A DNA stretch of 64,000 nucleotides from the NCBI GenBank assembly GCA_037893245.1, contig JBAIAA010001628.1:1-64000 (forward strand), given 5' to 3'. Below are positions 25,501-39,841 of this stretch, in pieces. Every line of letters begins with the position of its first letter. The first letter of the stretch is position 1. Source of the DNA: Crossaster papposus. Its lineage: Eukaryota; Echinodermata; Asteroidea; Velatida; Solasteridae. The notes beneath the pieces are model-generated. The model was not told where the DNA came from. It saw only the letters and a program-made list of their open reading frames with translations, and ran no database searches. The translations under genes were made by a program, and so were the position numbers.

Positions 25501-28500
25501 ACATATTTCTTATGCACACTTCTTTCCCTTTACATATTTCTTATGCACACTTCTTTCCCTTTACATATTTCTTATGCACACTTCTTTCCCTTTACATATT
25601 TCTTATGCACACTTCTTTCCCTTTACATATTTCTTATGCACACTTCTTTCCCTTTACATATTTCTTATGCACACTTCTTTCCCTTTACATATTTCTTATG
25701 CACACTTCTTTCCCTTTACATATTTCTTATGCACACTTCTTTCCCTTTACATATTTCTTATGCACACTTCTTTCCCTTTACATATTTCTTATGCACACTT
25801 CTTTCCCTTTACATATTTCTTATGCACACTTCTTTCCCTTTACATATTTCTTATGCACACTTCTTTCCCTTTACATATTTCTTATGCACACTTCTTTCCC
25901 TTTACATATTTCGTATGCACACTTCTTTCCCTTTACATATTTCTTATGCACACTTCTTTCCCTTTACATATTTCTTATGCACACTTCTTTCCCTTTACAT
26001 ATTTCTTATGCACACTTCTTTCCCTTTACATATTTCTTATGCACACTTCTTTCCCTTTACATATTTCTTATGCACACTTCTTTCCCTTTACATATTTCTT
26101 ATGCACACTTCTTTCCCTTTACATATTTCTTATGCACACTTCTTTCCCTTTACATATTTCTTATGCACACTTCTTTCCCTTTACATATTTCTTATGCACA
26201 CTTCTTTCCCTTTACATATTTCTTATGCACACTTCTTTCCCTTTACATATTTCTTATGCACACTTCTTTCCCTTTACATATTTCTTATGCACACTTCTTT
26301 CCCTTTACATATTTCTTATGCACACTTCTTTCCCTTTACATATTTCTTATGCACACTTCTTTCCCTTTACATATTTCTTATGCACACTTCTTTCCCTTTA
26401 CATATTTCTTATGCACACTTCTTTCCCTTTACATATTTCTTATGCACACTTCTTTCCCTTTACATATTTCTTATGCACACTTCTTTCCCTTTACATATTT
26501 CTTATGCACACTTCTTTCCCTTTACATATTTCTTATGCACACTTCTTTCCCTTTATTATTTCTGATGCACACTTCTTTCCCTTTACATATTTAACTCGAG
26601 GGCTTGTCCCGACATCATGTGTTTATTTCTTATGCACACTTCTTTCCCTTTACATATTTCTTATGCACACTTCTTTCCCTTTACATATTTCTTATGCACA
26701 CTTCTTTCCCTTTACATATTTCCTATGCACACTTCTTTCCCTTTACATATTTCTTATGCACACTTCTTTCCCTTTACATATTTCTTATGCACACTTCTTT
26801 CCCTTTACATATTTCTTATGCACACTTCTTTCCCTTTACATATTTCTTATGCACACTTCTTTCCCTTTACATATTTCTTATGCACACTTCTTTCCCTATA
26901 CATATTTCTTATGCACACTTCTTTCCCTTTACATATTTCTTATGCACACTTCTTTCCCTTTACATATTTCTTATGCACACTTATTTCCCTTTACATATTT
27001 CTTATGCACACTTATTTCCCTTTACATATTTCTTATGCACACTTCTTTCCCTTTACATATTTCTTATGCACACTTCTTTCCCTTTACATATTTCTTATGC
27101 ACACTTCTTTCCCTTTACATATTTCTTATGCACACTTCTTTCCCTTTACATATTTCTTATGCACACTTCTTTCCCTTTACATATTTCTTATGCACACTTC
27201 TTTCCCTTTACATATTTCTTATGCACACTTCTTTCCCTTTACATATTTCTTATGCACACTTCTTTCCCTTTACATATTTCTTATGCACACTTCTTTCCCT
27301 TTACATATTTCTTATGCACACTTCTTTCCCTTTACATATTTCTTATGCACACTTCTTTCCCTTTACATATTTCTTATGCACACTTCTTTCCCTTTACATA
27401 TTTCTTATGCACACTTCTTTCCCTTTACATATTTCTTATGCACACTTCTTTCCCTTTATTATTTCTTATGCACACTTCTTTCCCTTTACATATTTAACTC
27501 GAGGGCTTGTCCCGACATCATGTGTTTATTTCTTATGCACACTTCTTTCCCTTTACATATTTCTTATGCACACTTCTTTCCCTTTACATATTTCTTATGC
27601 ACACTTCTTTCCCTTTACATATTTCCTATGCACACTTCTTTCCCTTTACATATTTCTTATGCACACTTCTTTCCCTTTACATATTTCTTATGCACACTTC
27701 TTTCCCTTTACATATTTCTTATGCACACTTCTTTCCCTTTACATATTTCTTATGCACACTTCTTTCCCTTTACATATTTCTTATGCACACTTCTTTCCCT
27801 ATACATATTTCTTATGCACACTTCTTTCCCTTTACATATTTCTTATGCACACTTCTTTCCCTTTACATATTTCCTATGCACACTTCTTTCCCTTTACATA
27901 TTTTCTATGCACACTTCTTTCCCTTTACATATTTCTTATGCACACTTCTTTCCCTTTACATATTTCTTATGCACACTTCTTTCCCTTTACATATTTCTTA
28001 TGCACACTTCTTTCCCTTTACATATTTCTTATGCACACTTCTTTCCCTTTACATATTTCTTATGCACACTTCTTTCCCTTTACATATTTCTTATGCACAC
28101 TTCTTTCCCTTTACATATTTCTTATGCACACTTCTTTCCCTTTACATATTTCTTATGCACACTTCTTTCCCTTTACATATTTCTTATGCACACTTCTTTC
28201 CCTTTACATATTTCTTATGCACACTTCTTTCCCTTTACATATTTCTTATGCACACTTCTTTCCCTTTACATATTTCTTATGCACACTTCTTTCCCTTTAC
28301 ATATTTCTTATGCACACTTCTTTCCCTTTACATATTTCGTATGCACACTTCTTTCCCTTTACATATTTCTTATGCACACTTCTTTCCCTTTACATATTTC
28401 TTTTGCACACTTCTTTCCCTTTACATATTTCTTATGCACACTTCTTTCCCTTTACATATTTCTTATGCACACTTCTTTCCCTTTACATATTTCTTATGCA

Positions 28501-29953
28501 CACTTCTTTCCCTTTACATATTTCTTATGCACACTTCTTTCCCTTTACATATTTCTTATGCACACTTCTTTCCCTTGACATATTTCTTATGCACACTTCT
28601 TTCCCTTTACATATTTCTTATGCACACTTCTTTCCCTTTACATATTTCTGATGCACACTTCTTTCCCTTTACATATTTCTTATGCACACTTCTTTCCCTT
28701 TACATATTTCTTATGCACACTTCTTTCCCTTTACATATTTCTTATGCACACTTCTTTCCCTTTACATATTTCTTATGCACACTTCTTTCCCTTTACATAT
28801 TTCTTATGCACACTTCTTTCCCTTTACATATTTCTTATGCACACTTCTTTCCCTTTACATATTTCTTATGCACACTTCTTTCCCTTTACATATTTCTTAT
28901 GCACACTTCTTTCCCTTTACATATTTCTTATGCACACTTCTTTCCCTTTACATATTTCTTATGCACACTTCTTTCCCTTTACATATTTCTTATGCACACT
29001 TCTTTCCCTTTATTATTTCTTATGCACACTTCTTTCCCTTTACATATTTAACTCGAGGGCTTGTCCCGACATCATGTGTTTATTTCTTATGCACACTTCT
29101 TTCCCTTTACATATTTCTTATGCACACTTCTTTCCCTTTACATATTTCTTATGCACACTTCTTCCCCTTTACATATTTCCTATGCACACTTCTTTCCCTT
29201 TACATATTTCGTATGCACACTTCTTTCCCTTTACATATTTCTTATGCACACTTCTTTCCCTTTACATATTTCTTATGCACACTTCTTTCCCTTTACATAT
29301 TTCTTATGCACACTTCTTTCCCTTTACATATTTCTTATGCACACTTCTTTCCCTATACATATTTCTTATGCACACTTCTTTCCCTTTACATATTTCTTAT
29401 GCACACTTCTTTCCCTTTACATATTTCTTATGCACACTTATTTCCCTTTACATATTTCTTATGCACACTTATTTCCCTTTACATATTTCTTATGCACACT
29501 TCTTTCCCTTTACATATTTCTTATGCACACTTCTTTCCCTTTACATATTTCTTATGCACACTTCTTTCCCTTTACATATTTCTTATGCACACTTCTTTCC
29601 CTTTACATATTTCTTATGCACACTTCTTTCCCTTTACATATTTCTTATGCACACTTCTTTCCCTTTACATATTTCTTATGCACACTTCTTTCCCTTTACA
29701 TATTTCTTATGCACACTTCTTTCCCTTTACATATTTCTTATGCACACTTCTTTCCCTTTACATATTTCTTATGCACACTTCTTTCCCTTTACATATTTCT
29801 TATGCACACTTCTTTCCCTTTACATATTTCTTATGCACACTTCTTTCCCTTTACATATTTCTTATGCACACTTCTTTCCCTTTACATATTTCTTATGCAC
29901 ACTTCTTTCCCTTTACATATTTCTTATGCACACTTCTTTCCCTTTACATATTT
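22520..29953. repeat. Roughly 2.5-kb HOR bounded by B inserts, three rounds
   Basis: B inserts at 22520, 24043, 24946, 26593, 27496 and 29050, then A 29954, give intervals 1523, 903, 1647, 903, 1554 and 904 bp: an alternating long and short pattern. Two successive rounds (24043 to 26593, and 24946 to 27496) are exactly 2,550 bp. Other rounds differ by whole monomers (2,426 and 2,457 bp). Shared markers include CCTATGC, TTTTCTATGC, CCCTATACA, paired CTTATTTCCC monomers, and CTGATGC before 24043 and 26593. No A insert occurs inside. Confidence 0.92.
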
Positions 29954-31265
29954 AACTCGAGGGCTTGTTCCCACATCATGTGTTTATTTCTTATGCACAC
30001 TTCTTTCCCTTTACATATTTCTTATGCACACTTCTTTCCCTTTACATATTTCTTATGCACACTTCTTTCCCTTTACATATTTCTTATGCACACTTCTTTC
30101 CCTTTACATATTTCTTATGCACACTTCTTTCCCTTTACATATTTCTTATGCACACTTCTTTCCCTTTACATGTTTCTTATGCACACTTCTTTCCCTTTAC
30201 ATATTTCTTATGCACACTTCTTTCCCTTTACATATTTCTTATGCACACTTCTTTCCCTTTACATATTTCTTATGCACACTTCTTTCCCTTTACATATTTC
30301 TTATGCACACTTCTTTCCCTTTACATGTTTCTTATGCACACTTCTTTCCCTTTACATATTTCTTATGCACACTTCTTTCCCTTTACATATTTCTTATGCA
30401 CACTTCTTTCCCTTTACATATTTCTTATGCACACTTCTTTCCCTTTACACATTTCTTATGCACACTTCTTTCCCTTTACATATTTCTTATGCACACTTCT
30501 TTCCCTTTACATATTTCTTATGCACACTTCTTTCCCTTTACATATTTCTTATGCACACTTCTTTCTCTTTACATATTTCTTATGCACACTTCTTTCCCTT
30601 TACATATTTCTTATGCACACTTCTTTCCCTTTACATATTTCTTATGCACACTTCTTTCCCTTTACATATTTCTTATGCACACTTCTTTCCCTTTACATAT
30701 TTCTTATGCACACTTCTTTCCCTTTACATATTTAACTCGAGGGCTTGTTCCCACATCATGTGTTTATTTCTTATGCACACTTCTTTCCCTTTACATATTT
30801 CTTATGCACACTTCTTTCCCTTTACATATTTCTTATGCACACTTCTTTCCCTTTACATATTTCTTATGCACACTTCTTTCCCTTTACATATTTCTTATGC
30901 ACACTTCTTTCCCTTTACATATTTCTTATGCACACTTCTTTCCCTTTACATATTTCTTATGCACACTTCTTTCCCTTTACATATTTCTTATGCACACTTC
31001 TTTCCCTTTACATATTTCTTATGAACACTTCTTTCCCTTTACATATTTCTTATGCACACTTCTTTCCCTTTACATATTTCTTATGCACACTTCTTTCCCT
31101 TTACATATTTCTTATGCACACTTCTTTCCCTTTACATATTTCTTATGCACACTTCTTTCCCTTTACATATTTCTTATGCACACTTCTTTTCCTTTACATA
31201 TTTCTTATGCAGACTTCTTTCCCTTTACATATTTCTTATGCACACTTCTTTCCCTTTACATATTT

Positions 31266-31301
31266 AACTCGAGGGCTTGTCCCGACAGAATGTGTTTATT
31301 T
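31266..31301 (+). repeat. B insert with private CAGAATG change
   Basis: The dyad region reads GACAGAATGTG where other B copies read GACATCATGTG. The homologous inserts at 34427 and 36461 are normal, so the change arose after, or was removed from, the duplicated copies. Confidence 0.9.
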
Positions 31302-31863
31302 CTTATGCACACTTCTTTCCCTTTACATATTTCTTATGCACACTTTTTTCGCTTTACATATTTATTATGCACACTTCTTTCCCTTTACATATTTCTTATG
31401 CACACTTCTTTCCCTTTACATATTTCTTATGCACACTTCTTTCCCTTTACATATTTATTATGCACACTTCTTTCCCTTTACATATTTCTTATGCACACTT
31501 CTTTCCCTTTACATATTTCTTATGCACACTTCTTTCCCTTTACATATTTCTTATGCACACTTCTTTCCCTTTACATATTTCTTATGCACACTTCTTTCCC
31601 TTTACATATTTCTTATGCACACTTCTTTCCCTTTACATATTTCTTATGCACACTTCTTTCCCTTTATTATTTCGTATGCACACTTCTTTCCCTTTACATA
31701 TTTAACTCGAGGGCTTGTCCCGACATCATGTGTTTATTTCTTATGCACACTTCTTTCCCTTTACATATTTCTTATGCACACTTCTTTCCCTTTACATATT
31801 TCTTATGCACACTTCTTTCCCTTTACATATTTCTTATGCACACTTCTTTCCCTTTACATATTT

Positions 31864-31895
31864 TTTTATGCACACTTCTTTCCCTTTACATATTT
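31864..31895 (+). repeat. 32-bp monomer with seven-T run, shared with 37059-37090
   Basis: After CATA there are seven T before ATG, where the consensus has TTTCTT. The extra base shifts the forward frames. The identical monomer at 37059-37090 lies exactly 5,195 bp away, so it is a shared derived marker of that duplication. Confidence 0.88.
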
Positions 31896-33114
31896 CTTAT
31901 GCACACTTCTTTCCCTTTACATGTTTCTTATGCACACTTCTTTCCCTTTACATATTTCTTATGCACACTTCTTTCCCTTTACATATTTCTTATGCACACT
32001 TCTTTCCCTTTACATATTTCTTATGCACACTTCTTTCCCTTTACATATTTCTTATGCACACTTCTTTCCCTTTACATATTTATTATGCACACTTCTTTCC
32101 CTTTACATATTTCTTATGCACACTTCATTCCCTTTACATATTTCTTATGCACACTTCTTTCTCTTTACATATTTCTTATGCACACTTCTTTCCCTTTACA
32201 TATTTCTTATGCACACTTCTTTCCCTTTACATATTTCTTATGCACACTTCTTTCCCTTTACATATTTCTTATGCACACTTCTTTCCCTTTACATATTTCT
32301 TATGCACACTTCTTTCCCTTTACATATTTAACTCGAGGGCTTGTTCCCACATCATGTGTTTATTTCTTATGCACACTTCTTTCCCTTTACATATTTCTTA
32401 TGCACACTTATTTCCCTTTACATATTTCTTATGCACACTTCTTTCCCTTTACATATTTCTTATGCACACTTCTTTCCCTTTACATATTTCTTATGCACAC
32501 TTCTTTTCCTTTACATATTTCTTATGCACACTTCTTTCCCTTTACATATTTCTTATGCACACTTCTTTCCCTTTACATATTTCTTATGCACACTTCTTTC
32601 CCTTTACATATTTCTTATGAACACTTCTTTCCCTTTACATATTTCTTATGCACACTTCTTTCCCTTTACATATTTCTTATGCACACTTCTTTCCCTTTAC
32701 ATATTTCTTATGCACACTTCTTTCCCTTTACATATTTCTTATGCACACTTCTTTCCCTTTACATATTTCTTGTGCACACTTCTTTCCCTTTACATATTTC
32801 TTATGCACACTTCTTTCCCTTTACATATTTCTTATGCACACTTCTTTCCCTTTACATATTTAACTCGAGGGCTTGTCCCGACATCATGTGTTTATTTCTT
32901 ATGCACACTTCTTTCCCTTTACATATTTCTTATGCACACTTCTTTCCCTTTACATATTTCTTATGCACACTTCTTTCCCTTTACATATTTCTTATGCACA
33001 CTTCTTTCCCTTTACATATTTCTTATGCACACTTCTTTCCCTTTACATATTTCTTATGCACACTTCTTTCCCTTTACATATTTCTTATGCACACTTCTTT
33101 CCCTTTACATATTT

Positions 33115-35148
33115 AACTCGAGGGCTTGTTCCCACATCATGTGTTTATTTCTTATGCACACTTCTTTCCCTTTACATATTTCTTATGCACACTTCTTTCC
33201 CTTTACATATTTCTTATGCACACTTCTTTCCCTTTACATATTTCTTATGCACACTTCTTTCCCTTTACATATTTCTTATGCACACTTCTTTCCCTTTACA
33301 TATTTCTTATGCACACTTCTTTCCCTTTACATGTTTCTTATGCACACTTCTTTCCCTTTACATATTTCTTATGCACACTTCTTTCCCTTTACATATTTCT
33401 TATGCACACTTCTTTCCCTTTACATATTTCTTATGCACACTTCTTTCCCTTTACATATTTCTTATGCACACTTCTTTCCCTTTACATGTTTCTTATGCAC
33501 ACTTCTTTCCCTTTACATATTTCTTATGCACACTTCTTTCCCTTTACATATTTCTTATGCACACTTCTTTCCCTTTACATATTTCTTATGCACACTTCTT
33601 TCCCTTTACATATTTCTTATGCACACTTCTTTCCCTTTACATATTTCTTATGCACACTTCTTTCCCTTTACATATTTCTTATGCACACTTCTTTCCCTTT
33701 ACATATTTCTTATGCACACTTCTTTCTCTTTACATATTTCTTATGCACACTTCTTTCCCTTTACATATTTCTTATGCACACTTCTTTCCCTTTACATATT
33801 TCTTATGCACACTTCTTTCCCTTTACATATTTCTTATGCACACTTCTTTCCCTTTACATATTTCTTATGCACACTTCTTTCCCTTTACATATTTAACTCG
33901 AGGGCTTGTTCCCACATCATGTGTTTATTTCTTATGCACACTTCTTTCCCTTTACATATTTCTTATGCACACTTCTTTCCCTTTACATATTTCTTATGCA
34001 CACTTCTTTCCCTTTACATATTTCTTATGCACACTTCTTTCCCTTTACATATTTCTTATGCACACTTCTTTCCCTTTACATATTTCTTATGCACACTTCT
34101 TTCCCTTTACATATTTCTTATGCACACTTCTTTCCCTTTACATATTTCTTATGCACACTTCTTTCCCTTTACATATTTCTTATGAACACTTCTTTCCCTT
34201 TACATATTTCTTATGCACACTTCTTTCCCTTTACATATTTCTTATGCACACTTCTTTCCCTTTACATATTTCTTATGCACACTTCTTTCCCTTTACATAT
34301 TTCTTATGCACACTTCTTTCCCTTTACATATTTCTTATGCACACTTCTTTCCCTTTACATATTTCTTATGCACACTTCTTTCCCTTTACATATTTCTTAT
34401 GCACACTTCTTTCCCTTTACATATTTAACTCGAGGGCTTGTCCCGACATCATGTGTTTATTTCTTATGCACACTTCTTTCCCTTTACATATTTCTTATGC
34501 ACACTTTTTTCGCTTTACATATTTATTATGCACACTTCTTTCCCTTTACATATTTCTTATGCACACTTCTTTCCCTTTACATATTTCTTATGCACACTTC
34601 TTTCCCTTTACATATTTATTATGCACACTTCTTTCCCTTTACATATTTCTTATGCACACTTCTTTCCCTTTACATATTTCTTATGCACACTTCTTTCCCT
34701 TTACATATTTCTTATGCACACTTCTTTCCCTTTACATATTTCTTATGCACACTTCTTTCCCTTTACATATTTCTTATGCACACTTCTTTCCCTTTACATA
34801 TTTCTTATGCACACTTCTTTCCCTTTATTATTTCGTATGCACACTTCTTTCCCTTTACATATTTAACTCGAGGGCTTGTCCCGACATCATGTGTTTATTT
34901 CTTATGCACACTTCTTTCCCTTTACATATTTCTTATGCACACTTCTTTCCCTTTACATATTTCTTATGCACACTTCTTTCCCTTTACATATTTCTTATGC
35001 ACACTTCTTTCCCTTTACATATTTCTTATGCACACTTCTTTCCCTTTACATATTTCTTATGCACACTTCTTTCCCTTTACATATTTCTTATGCACACTTC
35101 TTTCCCTTTACATATTTCTTATGCACACTTCTTTCCCTTTACATATTT
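33115..35148. repeat. 780-532-438 module, copy 2 (shortened, 2,034 bp)
   Basis: Inserts A 33115, A 33895, B 34427 and B 34865 repeat the 780, 532 and 438 spacing at an offset of 3,161 bp from copy 1. The next interval is 284 bp, so the 626-532 part of copies 1 and 3 is absent. The copy is 1,127 bp shorter than copy 1. Confidence 0.92.
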
Positions 35149-38092
35149 AACTCGAGGGCTTGTTCCCACATCATGTGTTTATTTCTTATGCACACTTCTT
35201 TCCCTTTACATATTTCTTATGCACACTTCTTTCCCTTTACATATTTCTTATGCACACTTCTTTCCCTTTACATATTTCTTATGCACACTTCTTTCCCTTT
35301 ACATATTTCTTATGCACACTTCTTTCCCTTTACATATTTCTTATGCACACTTCTTTCCCTTTACATGTTTCTTATGCACACTTCTTTCCCTTTACATATT
35401 TCTTATGCACACTTCTTTCCCTTTACATATTTCTTATGCACACTTCTTTCCCTTTACATATTTCTTATGCACACTTCTTTCCCTTTACATATTTCTTATG
35501 CACACTTCTTTCCCTTTACATGTTTCTTATGCACACTTCTTTCCCTTTACATATTTCTTATGCACACTTCTTTCCCTTTACATATTTCTTATGCACACTT
35601 CTTTCCCTTTACATATTTCTTATGCACACTTCTTTCCCTTTACATATTTCTTATGCACACTTCTTTCCCTTTACATATTTCTTATGCACACTTCTTTCCC
35701 TTTACATATTTCTTATGCACACTTCTTTCCCTTTACATATTTCTTATGCACACTTCTTTCTCTTTACATATTTCTTATGCACACTTCTTTCCCTTTACAT
35801 ATTTCTTATGCACACTTCTTTCCCTTTACATATTTCTTATGCACACTTCTTTCCCTTTACATATTTCTTATGCACACTTCTTTCCCTTTACATATTTCTT
35901 ATGCACACTTCTTTCCCTTTACATATTTAACTCGAGGGCTTGTTCCCACATCATGTGTTTATTTCTTATGCACACTTCTTTCCCTTTACATATTTCTTAT
36001 GCACACTTCTTTCCCTTTACATATTTCTTATGCACACTTCTTTCCCTTTACATATTTCTTATGCACACTTCTTTCCCTTTACATATTTCTTATGCACACT
36101 TCTTTCCCTTTACATATTTCTTATGCACACTTCTTTCCCTTTACATATTTCTTATGCACACTTCTTTCCCTTTACATATTTCTTATGCACACTTCTTTCC
36201 CTTTACATATTTCTTATGAACACTTCTTTCCCTTTACATATTTCTTATGCACACTTCTTTCCCTTTACATATTTCTTATGCACACTTCTTTCCCTTTACA
36301 TATTTCTTATGCACACTTCTTTCCCTTTACATATTTCTTATGCACACTTCTTTCCCTTTACATATTTCTTATGCACACTTCTTTCCCTTTACATATTTCT
36401 TATGCACACTTCTTTCCCTTTACATATTTCTTATGCACACTTCTTTCCCTTTACATATTTAACTCGAGGGCTTGTCCCGACATCATGTGTTTATTTCTTA
36501 TGCACACTTCTTTCCCTTTACATATTTCTTATGCACACTTTTTTCGCTTTACATATTTATTATGCACACTTCTTTCCCTTTACATATTTCTTATGCACAC
36601 TTCTTTCCCTTTACATATTTCTTATGCACACTTCTTTCCCTTTACATATTTATTATGCACACTTCTTTCCCTTTACATATTTCTTATGCACACTTCTTTC
36701 CCTTTACATATTTCTTATGCACACTTCTTTCCCTTTACATATTTCTTATGCACACTTCTTTCCCTTTACATATTTCTTATGCACACTTCTTTCCCTTTAC
36801 ATATTTCTTATGCACACTTCTTTCCCTTTACATATTTCTTATGCACACTTCTTTCCCTTTATTATTTCGTATGCACACTTCTTTCCCTTTACATATTTAA
36901 CTCGAGGGCTTGTCCCGACATCATGTGTTTATTTCTTATGCACACTTCTTTCCCTTTACATATTTCTTATGCACACTTCTTTCCCTTTACATATTTCTTA
37001 TGCACACTTCTTTCCCTTTACATATTTCTTATGCACACTTCTTTCCCTTTACATATTTTTTTATGCACACTTCTTTCCCTTTACATATTTCTTATGCACA
37101 CTTCTTTCCCTTTACATGTTTCTTATGCACACTTCTTTCCCTTTACATATTTCTTATGCACACTTCTTTCCCTTTACATATTTCTTATGCACACTTCTTT
37201 CCCTTTACATATTTCTTATGCACACTTCTTTCCCTTTACATATTTCTTATGCACACTTCTTTCCCTTTACATATTTCTTATGCACACTTCTTTCCCTTTA
37301 CATATTTCTTATGCACACTTCATTCCCTTTACATATTTCTTATGCACACTTCTTTCTCTTTACATATTTCTTATGCACACTTCTTTCCCTTTACATATTT
37401 CTTATGCACACTTCTTTCCCTTTACATATTTCTTATGCACACTTCTTTCCCTTTACATATTTCTTATGCACACTTCTTTCCCTTTACATATTTCTTATGC
37501 ACACTTCTTTCCCTTTACATATTTAACTCGAGGGCTTGTTCCCACATCATGTGTTTATTTCTTATGCACACTTCTTTCCCTTTACATATTTCTTATGCAC
37601 ACTTATTTCCCTTTACATATTTCTTATGCACACTTCTTTCCCTTTACATATTTCTTATGCACACTTCTTTCCCTTTACATATTTCTTATGCACACTTCTT
37701 TTCCTTTACATATTTCTTATGCACACTTCTTTCCCTTTACATATTTCTTATGCACACTTCTTTCCCTTTACATATTTCTTATGCACACTTCTTTCCCTTT
37801 ACATATTTCTTATGAACACTTCTTTCCCTTTACATATTTCTTATGCACACTTCTTTCCCTTTACATATTTCTTATGCACACTTCTTTCCCTTTACATATT
37901 TCTTATGCACACTTCTTTCCCTTTACATATTTCTTATGCACACTTCTTTCCCTTTACATATTTCTTGTGCACACTTCTTTCCCTTTACATATTTCTTATG
38001 CACACTTCTTTCCCTTTACATATTTCTTATGCACACTTCTTTCCCTTTACATATTTAACTCGAGGGCTTGTCCCGACATCATGTGTTTATTT
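35149..38092. repeat. 780-532-438 module, copy 3
   Basis: Inserts A 35149, A 35929, B 36461, B 36899, A 37525 and B 38057 have spacings 780, 532, 438, 626 and 532 bp. The offset from copy 1 is 5,195 bp (3,161 plus 2,034). It shares with copy 1 the 32-bp TTTTTTT monomer, CTTCATTCC and TTGTGCACA variants, which confirms that copies 1 and 3 keep a part that copy 2 lacks. Confidence 0.92.
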
Positions 38093-38247
38093 CTTATGCA
38101 CACTTCTTTCCCTTTACATATTTCTTATGCACACTTCTTTCCCTTTACATATTTCTTATGCACACTTCTTTCCCTTTACATATTTCTTATGCACACTTCT
38201 TTCCCTTTACATATTTCGTATGCACACTTCTTTCCCTTTACATATTT

Positions 38248-38308
38248 CTTATGCACTCTTCTTTCCCTTTATTATTTCTTATGCACACTTTTTTCGCTTT
38301 ACATATTT
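38248..38308 (+). repeat. GCACTC / TTATT / TTCGC cassette (eight related copies)
   Basis: A 30-bp monomer carrying both GCACTCTTC and CCCTTTATTATTTC is followed by a monomer with TTTTTTCGC and then by TATTATGC. GCACTC copies start at 38253, 42775, 45763, 46134, 48844, 49215, 53090 and 63693. Five of them (38253, 42775, 45763, 53090, 63693) lie exactly 196 bp after the start of a B insert; 46134, 48844 and 49215 have no insert at that distance. The copy at 42775 lacks the TTCGC and TATTATGC parts. Confidence 0.9.
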
Positions 38309-39841
38309 ATTATGCACACTTCTTTCCCTTTACATATTTCTTATGCACACTTCTTTCCCTTTACATATTTCTTATGCACACTTATTTCCCTTTACATATT
38401 TCTTATGCACACTTCTTTCCCTTTACATATTTCTTATGCACACTTCTTTCCCTTTACATATTTCTTATGCACACTTCTTTCCCTTTACATATTTCTTATG
38501 CACACTTCTTTCCCTTTACATATTTCTTATGCACACTTCTGTCCCTTTACATATTTCTTATGCACACTTCTTTCCCTTTACATATTTCTTATGCACACTT
38601 CTTTCCCTTTACATATTTCTTATGCACACTTCTTTCCCTTTACATATTTCTTATGCACACTTCTTTCCCTTTACATATTTCTTATGCACACTTCTTTCCC
38701 TTTACATATTTCTTATGCACACTTCTTTCCCTTTACATATTTCTTATGCACACTTCTTTCCCTTTACATATTTCTTATGCACACTTCTTTCCCTTTACAT
38801 ATTTCTTATGCACACTTCTTTCCCTTTACATATTTCTTATGCACACTTCTTTCCCTTTACATATTTCTTATGCACACTTCTTTCCCTTTACATATTTCTT
38901 ATGCACACTTCTTTCCCTTTACATATTTCTTATGCACACTTCTTTCCCTGTACATATTTCTTATGCACACTTCTTTCCCTTTACATATTTCTTATGCGCA
39001 CTTCTTTCCCTTTACATATTTAACTCGAGGGCTTGTTCCCACATCATGTGTTTATTTCTTATGCACACTTCTTTCCCTTTACATATTTCTTATGCACACT
39101 TCTTTCCCTTTACATATTTCTTATGCACACTTCTTTCCCTTTACATATTTCTTATGCACACTTCTTTCCCTTTACATATTTCTTATGCACACTTCTTTCC
39201 CTTTACATATTTCTTATGCACACTTCTTTCCCTTTACATGTTTCTTATGCACACTTCTTTCCCTTTACATATTTCTTATGCACACTTCTTTCCCTTTACA
39301 TATTTCTTATGCACACTTCTTTCCCTTTACATATTTCTTATGCACACTTCTTTCCCTTTACATATTTCTTATGCACACTTCTTTCCCTTTACATATTTCT
39401 TATGCACACTTCTTTCCCTTTACATATTTCTTATGCACACTTCTTTCCCTTTACATATTTCTTATGCACACTTCTTTCCCTTTACATATTTCTTATGCAC
39501 ACTTCTTTCCCTTTACATATTTTTTATGCACACTTCTTTCCCTTTACATATTTCTTATGCACACTTCTTTCCCTTTACATATTTCTGATGCACACTTCTT
39601 TCCCTTTACATATTTCTTATGCACACTTCTTTCCCTTTACATATTTAACTCGAGGGCTTGTTCCCACATCATGTGTTTATTTCTTATGCACACTTCTTTC
39701 CCTTTACATATTTCTTATGCACACTTCTTTCCCTTTACATATTTCTTATGCACACTTCTTTCCCTTTATTATTTCTTATGCACACTTCTTTCCCTTTACA
39801 TATTTAACTCGAGGGCTTGTCCCGACATCATGTGTTTATTT
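38253..39841. repeat. Cassette-A-625-A-159-B block, copy 1
   Basis: It contains the GCACTC cassette, CTGTCCC near 38540, CCCTGTACA near 38947, TATGCGCAC near 38994, A 39022, a CTGATGC monomer near 39584, A 39647 and B 39806. The same ordered markers recur 7,881 bp and 10,962 bp downstream. Its last interval is 159 bp, one monomer shorter than the 190 bp of the other copies, the missing monomer being the CGTATGC one. Confidence 0.9.

Larger units (their letters stand above)
29954..33114. repeat. 780-532-438 module, copy 1 (3,161 bp)
   Basis: Inserts are A 29954, A 30734, B 31266, B 31704, A 32330 and B 32862, with intervals 780, 532, 438, 626, 532 and 253 bp to A 33115. Marker variants are ACATGTTTC near 30172 and 30325, GAAC at 31020, TTTTTTCGC near 31345 and TATTATGC. 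B 31266 has a private sequence change. Confidence 0.92.
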
